A stretch of DNA of 64,000 bases. It comes from Tachypleus tridentatus. Its lineage: Eukaryota > Arthropoda > Merostomata > Xiphosura > Limulidae. The stretch is taken from NCBI RefSeq assembly GCF_004210375.1, contig NC_134825.1:70175558-70239557 (forward strand), in the 5' to 3' direction. Numbering within the stretch: the stretch's first letter is position 1; each line of letters begins with the position of its first letter. Made by a program: the position numbers and the translations under genes. The notes below the pieces were generated by a model, which worked only from the letters and a program-made list of their open reading frames with translations, did no database searches and was not told where the DNA came from. Shown one piece after another: positions 10,231-21,381 of the stretch.

Positions 10231-11746
10231 TATTACCCTTTGTAAAAGCTACTCTGATCGTTCTAAAAAGTCTTCTATAGAGCTTGGTCTCGATCAGAAA
10301 AATGGCTTTTATTCAAACAGACTGCGACAGTTAGCAGGAGCTATATGCACTACCAGCAAGATCCCAGTTAAAACACCAAACCTATTTTTGCAACAACTGG
10401 GCTCTACAACTCAGTCAGCAACGCTTCATTTCGAAAATGCCATGGCTACTATTGCAAATAGAAAAATGACCAATCAGAATCAATTGCATTTCATTTATGT
10501 GAGTTTTCTGGAAGATCTATTAAGTTTCATGAAGGTCTAATGGCCCATCTCAAATTACATGCCTGTGAAAAAACTTACAAGTGTCGCATTTCTGTCCAGG
10601 CCTATTCACAAGATAGTAATCTCAGATAGCATTTGAAAACACATCAACAACAGGTTTTAAGTGCTGATTCAGAAGGGTCTACTCCAGAATATAACCAGAA
10701 TAATGAAGGAAGGATCAAACTGGAGAATGAGGAAAATGACGAAGAAGGTAATCTGGAAGAAGAGAAATTAGAGGAAAAGTTTGATAAATATCTTTCTGAA
10801 AATTTCATCTAATCAAACATCAGGAAAACTTCACTTAGTAAAACCTTAGAACCATCACTTCTGCTAGAAGTAACAGAAAATTTTGAAAAGTTACACCCAC
10901 GAATAAAGTCGTTTTGGTGTGAAATCTCAGAGAAAACTGAACTAGGCCAAATTCGTGATTATCAACAAACCGTGGAATTAAAATACTCTGTAAATATTCA
11001 AATGAAATATGACGTAACGTCCTCCAAAGCTTTCAACGAATTTCCCACACAAAATTCAGGCAAATATGAAAAGGGATCAGACATCTACGAGTATCCAAAA
11101 CATAAATAAAATATTGGCCAATCACCTTCATACTTTGGAAACAATTTTCACAGAGCTATGGACTTTAGCAAACATTCGGAACTTTATCTCGGCGACCATC
11201 ACAACGAAAGAAATAGCCTCTAAACAGGGTTGTGGTTGCCATATCCTCAAGATTACGAGTGTAAAAGAGATGAGTCCGCCAGTGACAAAATGTCAGTCGA
11301 TGAAAAAGCTTTAATGGTTACCACCTCCTATAGGTTGGATGTTCCATCTAGTTCCATTACTGGAACAAGCATGTCTACAACAACAACGGTTCAGTACGTG
11401 TGAATTCTGTGGGAAAATATTTAAGAACGTTGGCAACCTGGCAGTACACAGACGGTCCCACACAGGTGAAACACCATATAAATGTAGAATCTGTAATTAT
11501 GCATGTGCTCAGAGTTCCAAATTAACCCGTCATATGAAGACTCACGGTTCGTTCGTAAGGAATGTGTATCGTTGTCCTATTTGTGAAATGCCTTTCTCAG
11601 TGATAAGTACATCGGAGAAACACATGAAGAAATGTGTTATAGATCACGACTCGAAGTTAGTAAACAAGCATAAAGATTTCTTGACTAGCAAAATGAATAA
11701 ACGGTTAAGTGTAACTACCAAGTCGGACTCAAGAGAAACGTTTTAA

Positions 11747-12299
11747 AAACTTAAAACGTTTAGTTGAGTGTCATAATTATTGATGTTTGTACATGATTAA
11801 TACAATATGAATTGCTTTGGATAAAAACAATCAGTAACCAGTGTTTTGGATGCGACTATTCAAAAGTGCTTTAAACTAACTCGTTTAATATATCAGCGAT
11901 ACTTCTTTGTGTTCCGACGTTTCACATCGTGTTGGCAGACCAGCACAGATAAAAAATTAATTGTTAAATTTTTATAGTATATATTTTACTCTTTTTCAAG
12001 GTTTCTTTTTCTACGTTAAAGTATTGTTAAACATGGAAAAGTGTACATATTTTTTCTTGTGTTACGTAAGGTAAAATATTCAATCACATTTGTATTAAGG
12101 AAAAAACGAACGGTAAATAAAGAACTCCCTAATGAGGAACTCTGTTATGATTTTTAAGTTAGGAAAATAAAAAAGGATTTAGATTAAACAAAAATCTTCA
12201 TCACTCCCTTTATGTATTGAAACGGTGTTTATTTCTTCAACATTTTAATTAGCGTAAACACTGCGTTGGTTAGAAGTGTACTAAAAGATCAGAGTTTTG
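11747..12299. other. Downstream flank of the BCL11-like copy
   Basis: AT-rich DNA after the last stop. An AATAAA lies near 12,115 and could be an old polyadenylation signal of the gene copy. Nothing else is recognised. Confidence 0.4.
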
Positions 12300-12506
12300 A
12301 AATGTTTTGAATTTCGCGCAAAGCTACACGAGGGCTATCTGCGCTAGTCGTCCCTAATTTAGCAGTGTAAGACTAGAGGGATTGACAGTTACATTATAAC
12401 GCCTCCATGGCTGAAAGGGAAAGCATGTTTGGTGCGACAGGGATTCGAACCCGCGACTCTCAGATTACGAATCGAGCACCCTAACCACTTCGTCATGTCG
12501 AGCCCT
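12300..12506 (-). mobile_element. SINE A with internal deletion
   Basis: Tail and central domain (to AGACTAGAGGGA, 12,382) join directly to the inner head part (GATTGACAGTTACATTATAA). About 75 bp of the central region that other copies have are missing. The junction lies on a short shared GGGATT/GGGA, which suggests a microhomology deletion. The head reads GGGCTCGACATGACGAAG on the minus strand. Confidence 0.85.
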
Positions 12507-12834
12507 TCAGGCGGGAGTAGTCATGAAATTAGTTGGAAATTACTTCTTATTACATCAGTTCATTTGTTTTTGTGTATTACGTTGATTCATTTAGTACAAA
12601 AAATGGTAAAGACGAAAGAGTGTTATATTCAAGAATCAAAAATTACCTAAGAGACGTCAAATAGAAGCTCTTGATAAATGTTATCCCAATAAAACACTAT
12701 AGAATATATTCAATTCTCTGTACATATAAATATCTGATCACACATAAACACACCACACAACTGTTGCTAATAGGTCTCATTAAACCCAAAACACACAAAA
12801 ATACGCATATTTAAGCGTAATTAATAAAGTATCC

Positions 12835-13215
12835 TGTTAAATATCTCATCTTTACGATTATTTACAAACCTCCTGACTAAGTCGACTTCTTCGTCAAAAA
12901 AGATAGAGCTAAATAACTTACTATCAAGATTAATAATATTACTGGGAGTTTCAAGTTTCTTAAGAAGATCAAAGTGTTTATTATGTGTGTTGGAACAAAA
13001 TCCAAACCTTTACGAAATAGCCCTTATGTAAGCTACGACAGTTTTTCCGAGGGATAATCTCAGAGGAATACCTTCCTTATTATCTTTGGAAATATCATAA
13101 AGTTCAGGTGAGTTTCTAGTATTTGGACTAATATTATTTACTAAATGTTTTTTGAAATGTTAAGTTGATGTCTGTCTTCTTTATTATATATTTACATTTG
13201 CTCCCAATGCTAGTA
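12835..13215 (-). mobile_element. Penelope-like reverse transcriptase relic
   Basis: On the minus strand, coding-like text includes SPELYDISKDNKEGIPLRL and, further on, NTHNKHFDLLKKLETPSN and FFDEEVDLVRRFVNNRKDE. The order resembles the Penelope-like reverse transcriptase, which has a PKxYGLPKxHKEGxPLRP motif, then a VKNSFDFVKKL-type helix, then the SLFTNVPVDEA region. It is old and fragmentary, and it differs from the Penelope-like copies at 17.4 and 41.3 kb, so it would be a second family. A chance resemblance cannot be excluded without an alignment. Confidence 0.45.
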
Positions 13216-14666
13216 GTGTCGTCCATTATAGTTTTTTTATTGTTGTCGTTGTTTTGTTAATCTTTTATCATCTGAACATATCACTTTGTATCCATGACAA
13301 AAACCCTACCTTAATGTGAATTTTTAAAAATTAAGCTATCATTACTTTTTCTAGTTTTCACAGCTTTCTTTCTGAAATAGTAAATGTTATCTCTAGGTCT
13401 ATAACGCATAGAAATTTTGAGTAAAGGGCATACTTTATATCTAAACTTTTTACATTTAAGTTCCATGCCATTATCCACTTTTATAGCAAAGAATATAGTC
13501 AATCAAACACAAAAATTAAAATATTGTAATTGTGGTACAAAACCTAAATATAGAGCGACTATATTCGAAGCCGAAAAACCGGTACAGCCAACCCTTATCC
13601 TCATTATAAAAATGGTTATGACAAATTTGAAATAAGTTAACTTTCACTTCATTTATTTTAAATTTGACGAACTTTCTACAATAATTTTAGCATTATTTGA
13701 AAAGTTTTAAGACATATTTTTGTAAAGAAGTTCTTTATTATTATTAGTCATAAAATTCAGTACTTGTCAAGTGTGTTTTGACGATGAACACCATCTTAAC
13801 TGTCTGCACATTCAGACATGCGCAGACCTGGGTTTCTCAACAGCAAAGACGAAATTTTGAAGTAAGGTTAGGGCTATAGAGTCCGTTTTGGAATAATGAG
13901 CAAGTTAAATAGGCTTACTGAGTGACCGACAGTTTTATATCTTTACCGGAACACGAAACCCGATCTTTGAAGAGTCACACGTTAGATCTTGTTGAATTTT
14001 AGTTGCGCAGTTGATCACTCAAAGTAATCTCAGTTTCTTCGTCCTGACTATAATGTTTTCGTTATCACAAATTTAATAAGATGTCTGCCGTAATGAAGAT
14101 ATACATTTCTAGGCATATGTATTTAAATGAGTACAGGTAGAACAACAAAACCTGGGATACTTGATATCAAAGAGTTTCAATATTTCGAGGAGTGGATTAT
14201 GAGTTAAGTATATTTTGTTATCCATAAACGTTTTCATATTGGCAAAATTCCTAAACTTTGTCCAGCACGTCTTTCACTACAAATAGTATATGCTCTCTCA
14301 TCTACCAACCAACGAAAGTATTCATCATTATTACAATAACCGATTAAACCTTTGTTATTTTGGTTATATTTTTGTGACAGTTCTTTTTTTCTATGCTGTT
14401 ATTGACCACATTTGACAACAGTACTTATAAATATGTTTGACGTCTTGAAGTAAATCAATCTTTTCTACATTATCAAAAACTTATTATTAAGCCTATTATA
14501 TCAGTTTATACGTGTTTTGCAAGACCCGCTGAAGCCTTGAGAATGAAACACGAGCTTAAAAAGAATTAATTTCTTTTTCTGGGATAATAGGTCGTTTTTA
14601 TTACTGTTGAACCAAGTTGGTCTTTTTTTTTTTTTTTATCAGGAAATTACATGAAATTGGAAATGT
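13216..14666. other. No gene recognised
   Basis: AT-rich DNA. The minus-strand frame at 13,311-13,502 (basic, Lys/Arg-rich) lies just upstream, in minus-strand terms, of the Penelope-like relic and could belong to its N-terminal part, but there is no motif to show it. Poly-T runs near 14,625. Nothing else is seen. Confidence 0.4.
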
Positions 14667-14678
14667 CATATGAAACAG

Positions 14679-14960
14679 GGCCCGGCATGGCCTAGCGCGT
14701 AAGGCGTGCGACTCGTAATCCGAGGGTCGCGGGTTCGCGCCCGCGTCGCGCTGAACATGCTCGCCCTCCCAGTCGTGGGGGCGTTATAATGTGACGGTAA
14801 ATCCCACTATTCGTTGGTAAAAGAGTAGCCCAAGAGTTGGCGGTGGGTGGTGATGACTAGCTGCCTTCCCTCTAGTCTTACACTGCTAAATTAGGGACGG
14901 CTAGCACAGATAGCCCTCGAGTAGCTTTGTGCGAAATTCCCAAACAAACAAACAAACAAA
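14679..14960 (+). mobile_element. SINE A, complete, 12-bp target duplication
   Basis: Flanked by the perfect repeat CATATGAAACAG (14,667-14,678 and 14,961-14,972). The element starts GGCCCGGCATGGCCTAGCGC and ends with (CAAA)n, so both ends are certain. This is the best copy of the family for defining its length, 282 bp. The tRNA-like A box lies near 14,690 and the B box GGTTCGCGCCC near 14,730. Confidence 0.95.
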
Positions 14961-14972
14961 CATATGAAACAG

Positions 14973-16121
14973 ATATATTTATTATCAAACAAGTTACTAC
15001 TATGAACCAGATTTGTCCCTAACCTTAAATTTCAGAAGTAACTAGTATGATATATTATACATTAACAAAGTAATCGTCATCGTAAACTACTAATATGATT
15101 TACTGTTCCACATTGTTAGAGAATAGAAACTTCTGTTAACTTATCTATTTGTATAAAAAAACAACTGTTTGTTTGTAATTTGAACTATACAAAATATAGA
15201 TTTAATATTTAATTAATGGCTCATTCTACATATAAATCAATATTTTCATAATAGTTCTAGATCTCCCCATTGAGTCCAGACATTTCCAGCACAGCTTTAA
15301 AATGTTCAAACAAACGTGATGATATACTCAACACTTAATTTAATATCCCGCTTTCATCTTGCTTGATTATACCACGTGGAATATCTCGTGAGAGTAAAGG
15401 TCGTTCGTATCTGGTTTGCCCTTCAATAAATCAAACTTTTCCTGGCAACAAAATATGAGTTACAATTTTGTACTTTTTGCAAAAGGCAATAGATATATTC
15501 ATGCAACACACATATTGTAAATGAAAATTATGAAATCATATGTAATTATAACAATGAATATATGAGTATACCACATATTTATATGCCTTTGTGTTATAAT
15601 AGTATTTATTCTGAGTTTATCATTTACTCTGTAGATGTGCAGATTTTACATAACATGTGGTCAATAAAGTCGCAGCGTTCATTTCTGTCTAGCGTCCCCC
15701 CTACTCTTTTGTCAGTCTCTAAGCGATAATTCCTCTCCTGTCCTTAAAAATGTTTGTCATGCACACTGTTAAAAAATGTCGACTGCAGTTCTACAGTAGT
15801 AGTCAAGCATTCTGCGTCAAACATCTGATAAAAAGTTAAAATTAAAGTAAAATTCATAAAAGGAAATCAAGGTAAAACAAATCAAGTTTAATTTTTGATT
15901 TAAAACCTTAAATAACATTAAATCCAATTTTTACATCTAGTTTACAGCAGTAAGAGAAAAACTACAGTAATACAAGTTGTAAAGGACTTTCTGTAGCATA
16001 ACTGTAATTATAATTTGCCAGGATGACTAACGGGTAAGTTCAAAAATCAGCGTTAGTCACCTGAAGTTGGCCTTTTCAGTCCTGGTTTCGACTTACTTGA
16101 CGTTTTGGCCATTTTCAGAAA
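14973..16121. other. No gene recognised
   Basis: AT-rich single-copy sequence. I saw no repeat from elsewhere in the window, no long frame and no RNA gene. Confidence 0.45.
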
Positions 16122-16292
16122 GTTTTGTTTGTTTGTTTTGGAATTTCGCACAAAACTACTCGAGGGCTATCTGTGCTAGCCGTCCCTAATTTAGCAGTGT
16201 AAGACTAGAGGGAAGGCAGCTAGTCATCACCACCCACCGCCAACTCTTGGGCTACTCTTTTACCAACGAATAGTGGGATTGACCGTCACATT
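16122..16292 (-). mobile_element. SINE A tail half, truncated
   Basis: Only the tail and central domain remain, up to GATTGACCGTCACATT. The tRNA-like head is missing. The break meets the GC-rich stretch that starts at 16,293, so that stretch may have replaced or cut off the head. Confidence 0.85.
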
Positions 16293-16760
16293 TTATTTAA
16301 GTTTTTATTTGGAGGATCAATAATAAAAAAAGGAATATTTCGGTGCCTACTGACCTCACCCACCTTGGAAACCTACGAGAGGACGTACTACAATGCCAAA
16401 CAAGGATACTGCAGCAACGCCAGGGTTTCGTGAGCACTATACCCAAACACCAGCATAAGTTACAATGTCCAGAACACCTGTTGAGAACATCCAAGCCGAC
16501 TGACCCAGGGGAGCCCGCCCGTCTACAGGACTTCAAGACCAAAGTGGTGAGGTTTGGGTTGGACCCCTCAACAACCAGGATCCTCTCCTTCCCTTCACGG
16601 GTCACCACGCACGGCAGATACGTGGGTGGATGTTTAAATCCCAGAGGAGGTAAACTAAAAGAACAGAACATTCCCTGCGAGGTCCCCTTACCACGCACAG
16701 GAATCCACACCGAGGGGACAATAAAAGGAATAGCCCAGAAATTACTTTTATGACAAGAAA
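16293..16760. other. GC-rich stretch of unknown origin
   Basis: Clearly richer in G and C than anything around it (from about 16,340 to 16,720), with overlapping open frames on both strands: 16,343-16,753 plus (136 codons) and 16,297-16,710 minus (137 codons). Neither frame shows a family I recognise. The plus frame is Pro/Arg/Gln-rich (TSKPTDPGEPARLQDFKTKV). Open frames on both strands are expected in GC-rich non-coding DNA. Possible origins are the 5' UTR of a retroelement, an exon, or a captured fragment. Confidence 0.4.
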
Positions 16761-17414
16761 TAAAACATACTTTACTAAAGGTAGAAAGTTTTAGTTTACC
16801 ATTTCTTCAATACTGAAACTCAAAAATAAGTTACCAATGGCCAGTTTTACTATTGTTTGTTTTACCCACTATCATGCCCATAGTTGAACAACAAAAGGTG
16901 CCCTGGTTAACTAATGAATGATGAATGTTTGCTGTAAAGTTCTTATGAACGATATAATTATAGCTTACCAGTTTAGCCTCCTATTTTGATTTCAGTCTTT
17001 TTGATATTTTTGATTAAATATAAGTTTCCATGAGATAGTGATTGTGTGTAATTTTTACCTCATTATACAGGTCAGAACTTCAAGAACATGGCACAGATAG
17101 CCCAGCTGCTTTGTGCCATAAAACACCAAAATCAACTTTAAGAACTTTCCATGCCTAGTTAATAAATACGCCATAATCGCATACAGAACACTTACTTCGA
17201 AGTATAAGAAAGTTATATGAATATACATTTTACAGATATATTCTAAATTAGTTATAGAAGGGTAAAGTTACCGTTTATTCCATCTGTGACCCTGTAATAT
17301 ATTTTGAATAATTTATCACATTCAGTAAAACTTAACTTGGATTTTCCTCGTTTCTTCTGTTTACACAATTGACAATAATCTAGGCAGTAGTTCTCTTTCC
17401 TAAAACAAGACAGA
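16761..17414. other. No gene; remnant of a further SINE
   Basis: Mostly AT-rich and unrecognised. Near 17,090-17,140 lies GGCACAGATAGCCCAGCTGC followed by TTTGTGCCATAAAACACC. This resembles the tail of the SINE families here but with a different end, so it is read as a remnant of a fourth family. Confidence 0.45.
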
Positions 17415-19293
17415 AACCTAAAAAATCTGAAAGCAGATAAGGGAAACACTATAGTCAAAATGAATATGAATGAATACATCCAAAAAATGAAGAACATCCT
17501 ATCAGACACAAACAAATTTAACAATGACACACGAAACGCAACTAAACAAAATACTACTAAAAATGAAAAAAGCCAACACAATTTCACAAACACTTTATTC
17601 CTACCTACGCAAAACTGACTCACGCACACCACAAATATACGGCATCCCCAAACCTCATAAACCAGATTGTCCATTACGACCAATAATGACCACATATGAT
17701 CGTTTAATTACAGTCTTGGTAAATACATAGCATGGGCATTCTTCAAATATGTAACATCAGCCAGCTCATTGATCAAAGACTCTTAACTTCAAGTCTAATC
17801 TTAAGCAAGTTAATCATAAAGCCTCAATGGCCAATTTCGATGTTATATCCCTCTTTACAGTTCCAACTGCTGAAGCCTGTTAAATAGCCTTAGAACACTA
17901 TTTCCGAAACCTAATCCATCAATACATTCCCAGCGACCAATTAGCAACTCTCATAGAATTCACTACGATGAAGACAAACTTCAAGTTCAACAACCACAAC
18001 AACATATAAACAAATGGCCTGAGCTTGGGCAACCCAGTACCACCAGTTCTAGCCAATATTTTTATGACACTAGTTGAAACACAAGCAATTAACACAGCAT
18101 TATATCCACCACTACACTGATACAGTTATGTTGATGACACAATTGCGGGATTCAGATTTACAGAACACACACTTAATTTTTTCAATCACATTAACTCTAT
18201 ACATCCCAACATTAACTTCACATGTGAACAGGAAGAAAACAATCACATATTATTTCTTAACCTCAAAATTACAAGAACCGATACACAATTTAAAACAGAA
18301 GTCCACCGAAAAATCACCCATACTGGACTATACATTCCTTGGGACTCAGCACATGAAACAAAACAAAAACTTAACATACTAAGAAACCAAATAAACACAG
18401 CCATAAAACTATGTTCACCAGATAAAATTAACGACGAATTAGACAACATGAAACAATACTTCATCAACATAAATAAGTTTTCTCCATAAACCGTAGAAAA
18501 CATTATATGCACACCTAGACATAAAGCAAAATCAACTAACAAAAGCAAATATATCCCACGAATTAAAAAATCACGAAACCATATACTGCTGCATACAATA
18601 TATTCTCGACATCAGCAGAAAATTAACCAATATTTGGCAAAAACGTTTAACAAAATATGACATTCCAGTTAATACCAAATTTATTCAAAACCAGGCACAA
18701 AACTGAGGTCTATACTATGTAAAAACTACACTGACAAACACCACACCAACATTAATTATAAAATACAATGTGATAACTGCCACGACTTCTATATTGGAGA
18801 AACAAGTAGAAAAATGGAAACCAGATTCAAAGAACATAAAAAAGTCACCTTCACACGTTTTCGAACACTGCAAGTCAAATAAACACAACATAACCATAGA
18901 AAACACTCAAATACTAAATAAAAAAACAAACATAAACAAACGCAAAATTACAGAAGCCTTACTTATACAACTCAAGCCCAAAATAAACCAATACAAAGGA
19001 ACACCTTTATATCTATATTAAAAAATAATAATAATAAAATAAATAATACAAAATTATATATTCAAACATCTAAGCACGCCCTCTACATTCCGACACTCAG
19101 TTACACAACCCCTTTTTTAACATGTGGTCAGCTTCCGGTCAGTTACCTCTTTCTTTCTTTGTAAACATGACGATGACCGAAGAAGGTCGTAACGTTGTTC
19201 GCTCCTCTACGTAAAAAAAACAAACTCTCAACCCAAACGAGCCGTTTTTACATATATATTTTTCTCTACAACTGGGTTTTCTCGACATCACTG
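17415..19293 (+). mobile_element. Penelope-like element, broken, 5'-truncated
   Basis: Penelope-like elements encode one protein with a reverse transcriptase and, in this branch, a C-terminal GIY-YIG endonuclease. Visible parts in order are LKADKGNTIVKMNMNEYI (near 17,430), PQIYGIPKPHKPDCPLRPIM (near 17,630), the catalytic SYVDDTIAGF (near 18,125), NFTCEQEENNHILFLNLKI, and the GIY-YIG part with CDNCHDFYIGETSRKME (near 18,775) and FEHCKSNKHNITIENTQIL. A hammerhead-like motif follows at 19,161-19,203. The 3' end reads CTACAACTGGGTTTTCTCG...ATCACTG, as in the copy at 41.3 kb. The element is a fossil with several breaks. Confidence 0.88.
19161..19203 (+). ncRNA. Hammerhead-ribozyme-like motif of the Penelope-like element
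   Basis: The order of parts matches a type I hammerhead. A 5' arm (GTAAAC) is followed by TGACGA with an extra T, then helix II GACC-GAAGAA-GGTC, then a GNAA core remnant, then CGTT as a very short helix III, then the 3' arm (GTTCGC). Hammerheads are known from Penelope-like elements, where they often have a minimal helix III. This copy departs from the conserved core in places and its outer arms pair poorly, so it is probably inactive. Confidence 0.55.
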
Positions 19294-19760
19294 AGTACTC
19301 TTTCGTTGTATTAAGTTTGAATAATTCTTAAGCGCTTAAAAATAGTTACATTTGTAAGTTCTAAATCTACCTCAATTCTTGCAACACAGAGGTGACCACA
19401 AGTCCTTTACAGACAATGGATAGTAACCGTGCTGAATTTTTTTTTAAAAAAAACGTTGATAAAAATAAGAAATGACTTATCTAAATAGTTTTTTGTTTTA
19501 TTCAAAAGTTATTTTGGAAATTAGTATTCAACAGAAAATATTTAAAGAAATATGATCTTTCGAATCCAGGAAAAAAAGCCACAATACGAACACATGTATT
19601 TAGAAGCGCTTCCACATAATAAAATCTGATCCCTTCAGCTGCGTCTTTATTTAAGCGACAGTAAGCACCATTATACAACAGAAAGCTATTGTCAACCCAC
19701 CTCAACGAAGAATTCATCGACACCATGTGCAAGCTACAAGAACGTTTTCACAACTTGTGT
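19294..19760. other. No gene recognised
   Basis: AT-rich, with short frames only (19,502-19,732 minus) and no motif. Confidence 0.4.
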
Positions 19761-20016
19761 GGGCACGGCATGGCCAAGCGTGTTAAGGCGTTCGCGGGTT
19801 CGAATCCCGGTCGCACCAAACATGCTCGTCCTTTTCAGCCGTGTGGGTGTTATAATGTGACGGTCAATCCCACTACTGGTTGGTAAAAGAGTAGGCCAAG
19901 AGTTGACGGTGGATGGTGATGACTAGCTGCCTTTCTTCTAGTCTTTCACTGGTAAATTAAGGATAGCTAGCGCAGATAGCCCTCGTGTAGCTTTGCGCGA
20001 AATTCAAAACAAACAA
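19761..20016 (+). mobile_element. SINE A with a gap in the head
   Basis: Starts GGGCACGGCATGGCCAAGCG and ends with CAAAACAAACAA. About 20 bp between the A-box side and the B box are missing (TTAAGGCG joins TTCGCGGGTTCGAATCCC). The rest is close to full length, with more substitutions than the copy at 14,679. Confidence 0.85.
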
Positions 20017-20109
20017 TTTTCTTTAACTGACGTTACCTCTACATCTTTATAATTACCTTTTACCACTTTTCTGTCCGTTTAATTTAATTTTTCCAGCATT
20101 CTTATTTAT

Positions 20110-20609
20110 NNNNNNNNNNNNNNNNNNNNNNNNNNNNNNNNNNNNNNNNNNNNNNNNNNNNNNNNNNNNNNNNNNNNNNNNNNNNNNNNNNNNNNNNNNN
20201 NNNNNNNNNNNNNNNNNNNNNNNNNNNNNNNNNNNNNNNNNNNNNNNNNNNNNNNNNNNNNNNNNNNNNNNNNNNNNNNNNNNNNNNNNNNNNNNNNNNN
20301 NNNNNNNNNNNNNNNNNNNNNNNNNNNNNNNNNNNNNNNNNNNNNNNNNNNNNNNNNNNNNNNNNNNNNNNNNNNNNNNNNNNNNNNNNNNNNNNNNNNN
20401 NNNNNNNNNNNNNNNNNNNNNNNNNNNNNNNNNNNNNNNNNNNNNNNNNNNNNNNNNNNNNNNNNNNNNNNNNNNNNNNNNNNNNNNNNNNNNNNNNNNN
20501 NNNNNNNNNNNNNNNNNNNNNNNNNNNNNNNNNNNNNNNNNNNNNNNNNNNNNNNNNNNNNNNNNNNNNNNNNNNNNNNNNNNNNNNNNNNNNNNNNNNN
20601 NNNNNNNNN
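20110..20609. other. Assembly gap of 500 N
   Basis: A round-number run of N. Sequence to its left is ordinary AT-rich DNA. Sequence to its right is already inside the tRNA-Thr repeat array and matches 49,789 onward. The boundary of the array therefore lies in, or was collapsed into, this gap. Frames that cross it are artefacts. Confidence 0.98.
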
Positions 20610-21180
20610 ATCGACCAATCAGCCTGACCAGCTGTGTATGAAAAATTCTTGAACGAATAATCAGTAATAGACTCTCCACATTTTTGGAAATAACGTCAAA
20701 ATTACTCGAGAGACAAAACGGATTCAGAAAACTTAGACAAAAGGCATATCACTTAGTAAGGTTAACTGAAACAATAATAATCAGATTTAACAACAAAAGT
20801 ATTAGGCGAAGAACAAACTATCCTAGGAGCCTAACTGGTAAAAACAATAGAGTAACAGCTGAAACCATCCTCAAAATATACAAAACGTATATAACTGTAA
20901 TAGACTATGCAGCTCCAGCGTGGATTAACGTTAGCAAAGAACAATTCTAAACCAAACAAGAGTCAATATAAAATATACTACTTTCGACAGCATGTAGAGT
21001 GCCCAAAAACCACTTCTTCAAAGTTTATGCATAAATATTCAAACCCACAAACAATAGTAGATAGAACCCTACATACTACAATAAAATATTTCGATAAAAT
21101 GTTTTGAAAAAATGAACTATTATGCGAACTCGATAGGTATTGCATATAGATAGTCCTGAACACCTCTCCGCGATTAATAT
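20610..21180 (+). mobile_element. LINE ORF2 3' part with RT core deleted
   Basis: The frame 20,684-20,950 reads NGFRKLRQKAYHLVRLTETI and then jumps to SIRRRTNYPRSLTGKN. The catalytic middle of the reverse transcriptase (about 580 bp in the copy at 640) is cleanly missing. It then continues YAAPAWINVS to the C-terminal end (ELLCELDRY near 21,120). The same deletion is in the copy at 49,864, so it predates the duplication. Confidence 0.9.
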
Positions 21181-21381
21181 ACAGATTATATACCTGAACA
21201 GAGGAGGAAACAGCACAATACCTTACCGTTGAAAATGTTGTCGAAGAGATGTTCTTAATACTATATTTTTTACGTGTGATTGTTTTAACAATGCTATATT
21301 AATATTTTGAACGATAAGTTGATATTAAACATGCTGTATAGTTTCTTAACGAAATTATACGTTTTTCAAATAAAGCAACGA

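Larger units (their letters stand above)
8175..11746 (+). pseudogene. BCL11: BCL11-family gene copy, large last exon, broken
   Basis: Landmarks of BCL11 appear in family order. A second finger (about 8,190-8,270, CSTCMQYFTKARMLL with HGIKIYLDANS) has lost its first zinc-binding histidine and is shifted in frame from the EPSRY that opens the exon. Then come a middle part with SNRLRQLAGAICTTS (near 10,320), a degenerate finger pair (near 10,500-10,630, EKTYKCRI, lacking several cysteines), an acidic stretch (NEENDEEGNLEEEKLEEK), and the C-terminal triple finger (11,393-11,650: [57 protein letters not shown]). The last finger lacks its final histidine (KKCVID where relatives have KKWH). A stop closes the frame at 11,744-11,746. 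A Tc1-like element interrupts the exon. With several frame changes and stops, this is a pseudogene. A retained duplicate elsewhere in the genome is expected but not visible here. Confidence 0.82.

Noticed and set aside
5593-11746. A functional BCL11 gene
   Set aside because: Frame changes in both exons, lost zinc ligands and a transposon in the last exon rule out a normal product, unless sequence errors are unusually frequent.
13417-13635. Small protein-coding gene
   Set aside because: Short AT-rich frame without motif or repeat support, overlapping another frame on the minus strand.
16297-16710. Secreted or Cys-rich protein on the minus strand
   Set aside because: A plus-strand frame of equal length overlaps it; open frames on both strands fit GC-rich non-coding DNA, and there is no family signal.
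20053-20679. Long minus-strand frames across 20,110-20,609
   Set aside because: They run through the N gap and consist almost only of unknown residues.
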